A model generated the notes under the pieces. The model was given only the letters and a program-made list of their open reading frames with translations, did no database searches and was not told the origin of the DNA. A program made the position numbers and the translations under genes. DNA of 33,190 nucleotides from Planctomycetota bacterium. GTDB lineage: Bacteria; Planctomycetota; Planctomycetia; Planctomycetales; Planctomycetaceae. Positions 31,345 to 33,190 of the stretch are shown piece by piece. The stretch lies in assembly GCA_018242525.1 (NCBI GenBank), contig JAFEBS010000031.1, positions 1 through 33,190 of the forward strand. The letters are read 5' to 3'. Each line of letters starts with the position of its first letter. The first letter of the stretch is position 1.

Positions 31345-33108
31345 GTGCTTCGGACTCATACCTGCGGCGAATTGCGATCGACTCACGTGGGACAATCAGT
31401 GACGCTGTGCGGCTGGGTCGACACCTACCGTGACTTCGGCGGCTTGGTGTTTATCGATCTGCGCGATCGCTACGGAATTACGCAAGTGGTTTTCAGCCCG
31501 TCTTTTGCGGAAATCCATGCCGTCGCCCGCGGACTGCGAAATGAAGACGTCATTCGGGTCACCGGTGAAGTCGTCGCTCGTCCGGCCGACATGCAGAATC
31601 CCAAGCTGGCCACGGGCGACATCGACGTCCGCGGCCGCAGCCTGGAAGTTCTGAACAAGAGCAAAACGCCCCCGTTCTTCCCGACGCAAACCGATCTGCC
31701 GAACGAAGAATTGCGGCTGAAGTACCGCTTTATCGATCTTCGACGGCCGCAAGTGCAGCAGGCCCTGATTCTGCGGCATCAGTTGTCCAAGGCGACGCGC
31801 GACTATTTCGACGAAAACAACTTCCTGGAAATCGAAACCCCCATGCTGGGACGCAGCACTCCGGAAGGTGCTCGCGATTACCTGGTCCCCAGCCGGGTTC
31901 ACGAAGGCTGCTTCTACGCCCTGCCGCAATCACCACAGATCTATAAGCAAATGCTGATGGTTGCGGGATATGACCGGTACTTTCAGCTCGCAAAGTGCTT
32001 CCGTGATGAGGATTTGCGTGCTGACCGGCAGCCGGAATTCACGCAGATCGACGTCGAAATGGCGTTCGTCCAGCAGGAAGACATTCTGAGCACGATTGAC
32101 GGCCTGATGGCTCGACTGGTCAAAACATTGCGTGGCACGGAACTGAAACTGCCGCTCCCCAGGCTGACTCATCGTGAAGTGATGGAGCGGTTCGGGAACG
32201 ACAAGCCCGACCTGCGATTCGGACTGGAATTGACCGACCTGGGTGACATCGCCGGAGCCTGCGATTTCGGCGTCTTCAAGTCGACGATCGCCAGCGGCGG
32301 TCGAGTTCGCGGATTTTGTGTTTCTCAGGCGGCCGAAAAGTACAGCCGCAAGCAGATTGATGAACTGACCGAATTCGTCAAGCAGTACGGAGCGAAGGGG
32401 CTGGCGTTCTTCCGCGTGAAGGCCGGCGAACTCGATTCGCCGATCGCGAAGTTCTTCAGTGCTGAACATCAACAGGCGATGATTTCCCGGTTTGATGCCA
32501 AACCCGGCGATCTGCTGTTCTGCGTGGCGGACACGTTCAAGGTCAGTTGTGCCGCCCTGTCCGCCCTGCGTAATCGACTGGGCAAGGAACTGAACTTGTA
32601 CGATCCTCAGGAATTGGCAATTGCCTGGGTGTTGGACTTCCCGATGTTCCAATGGAACGACGAGGAAAAGCGGTGGGACGCGGAACATCATCCGTTCTGT
32701 CAGCCGGTTGACGAAGATATACCGTTCCTGGACACCGATCCCGGCCAGGTGCGGGCTCAATCGTACGACCTGGTCTGCAACGGTTATGAAGCGGCCAGCG
32801 GCAGTGTTCGTATCCATGACCCGGGCGTCCAGCAGAAGATTTTCAACCTGCTCGGAATCAGCAACGACGAGGCCGAAGCGCGCTTCGGCTTCCTGTTGGA
32901 AGCGCTGCGCTACGGTGCCCCGCCTCACGCGGGTGTCGCACTGGGACTGGATCGGTGGGTGATGCTGTTCCTGGCCTCCGACAACATCCGTGACGTGATT
33001 GCCTTCCCGAAGACACAGAAGGCTGGCGATCTGCTGACCGGAGCACCGGCGACCGTCGATCTGCGACAGTTGCGAGATCTGCACATCAAAGTTGATGTTC
33101 CCAAGTAG
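31345..33108 (+). CDS. aspS: Aspartyl-tRNA synthetase (bacterial type)
   Basis: This 587-residue class II synthetase attaches aspartate to its tRNA in the cytoplasm. An OB-fold anticodon domain opens LRTHTCGELRSTHVGQSVTL. Catalytic motifs follow: EIETPMLGRSTPEGARDYLVP, PQSPQIYKQMLMV, motif 2 CFRDEDLRADRQPEFTQID, and motif 3 ALGLDRWVMLFL. The GAD insertion domain lies between (about 290-420), as expected for the bacterial long form of about 590 residues. Codon GTG at 31345 is chosen because AAGGA lies 8 bases before it and the protein then starts like other AspRS. Residue 31, where P. aeruginosa's non-discriminating enzyme has His and E. coli has Leu, is Phe here. Whether it also charges tRNA-Asn cannot be told. 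Confidence 0.96.
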   Translation: MLRTHTCGELRSTHVGQSVTLCGWVDTYRDFGGLVFIDLRDRYGITQVVFSPSFAEIHAVARGLRNEDVIRVTGEVVARPADMQNPKLATGDIDVRGRSLEVLNKSKTPPFFPTQTDLPNEELRLKYRFIDLRRPQVQQALILRHQLSKATRDYFDENNFLEIETPMLGRSTPEGARDYLVPSRVHEGCFYALPQSPQIYKQMLMVAGYDRYFQLAKCFRDEDLRADRQPEFTQIDVEMAFVQQEDILSTIDGLMARLVKTLRGTELKLPLPRLTHREVMERFGNDKPDLRFGLELTDLGDIAGACDFGVFKSTIASGGRVRGFCVSQAAEKYSRKQIDELTEFVKQYGAKGLAFFRVKAGELDSPIAKFFSAEHQQAMISRFDAKPGDLLFCVADTFKVSCAALSALRNRLGKELNLYDPQELAIAWVLDFPMFQWNDEEKRWDAEHHPFCQPVDEDIPFLDTDPGQVRAQSYDLVCNGYEAASGSVRIHDPGVQQKIFNLLGISNDEAEARFGFLLEALRYGAPPHAGVALGLDRWVMLFLASDNIRDVIAFPKTQKAGDLLTGAPATVDLRQLRDLHIKVDVPK

Positions 33109-33153
33109 GCTGGCCACACTCGGATTACTGAATCACGTTTTCCTCGTTTTCCC

Positions 33154-33177
33154 GTTCCCAAGCTCGCGCTTGGGAAC
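33154..33177. terminator. Perfect hairpin downstream of aspS
   Basis: GTTCCCAAGC-TCGC-GCTTGGGAAC is a perfect 10-bp stem with a 4-base loop, 46 bases after the aspS stop. No T-run follows within the window, so it could be a REP-like repeat instead of, or as well as, a terminator. Confidence 0.45.
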
Positions 33178-33190
33178 GCCCGTCTTCGAA

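Overview
The window reads as chromosomal DNA of a planctomycete (class Planctomycetia). The support is family content rather than any single marker. There are two sets of DUF1501, DUF1549/DUF1553 and planctomycete-type cytochrome c (PSD1) genes, a PQQ-type propeller in the same operon, a DUF3050 protein, a TIGR04222-like membrane protein, GC-rich codon use, and GxxExxY-cassette debris of the kind common in this phylum. No rRNA, CRISPR array, integrase or transposase gene was found.

Layout. 1-3.3 kb: a tRNA-Ser(GCT), an enhancer-binding-protein-like regulator whose AAA+ domain has lost its key motifs, a short redoxin-like fragment, a membrane protein, and a BFD-type [2Fe-2S] protein behind a promoter with a Fur-box-like palindrome. 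3.3-6.1 kb (minus strand): two tightly spaced secreted esterase genes, the first fused to an SMP-30/gluconolactonase propeller. 6.5-7.7 kb: an alanine-glyoxylate-type aminotransferase. 8.1-18.3 kb (plus strand): five genes in a row: DUF1501, a PPC-domain protein, a DUF1549/DUF1553 cytochrome, PSD1-WD40-coiled coil, and a PQQ-like propeller. This is a large exported redox/adhesion-type system of unknown substrate. 18.4-22.8 kb (minus strand): a sugar-type ABC lipoprotein and ATPase with no permease beside them, then an isoaspartyl peptidase and a DUF3050 protein.

22.8-27.4 kb is the accessory part. Small unrelated genes (a lipoprotein, an RpoA-CTD-like mini-protein, a SAM methyltransferase, a zinc-ribbon protein, a SUKH-type immunity protein) alternate with structured repeats. 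Five diverged copies of one repeat of about 90 bp, called 'R' here, sit in this segment. Four of them lie directly upstream of a gene, always in the same polarity relative to it, and the fifth sits one repeat further upstream. Two GxxExxY remnants abut R copies. This looks like a modular cassette array, possibly a cluster of attC-like sites without an integrase (CALIN), and is the most interesting feature of the window. The attC reading is only a hypothesis.

27.4-30.7 kb: a second DUF1549/DUF1553-DUF1501 operon (minus strand, ATGA overlap). 30.7-31.3 kb: a divergent intergenic region holding two inverted-repeat elements. 31.3-33.1 kb: aspartyl-tRNA synthetase, starting with GTG. Several hairpin elements (near 14.7, 23.1, 26.0, 27.2, 30.8, 31.1 and 33.2 kb) resemble REP- or MITE-like families. 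One of these elements occurs at two places in the window.
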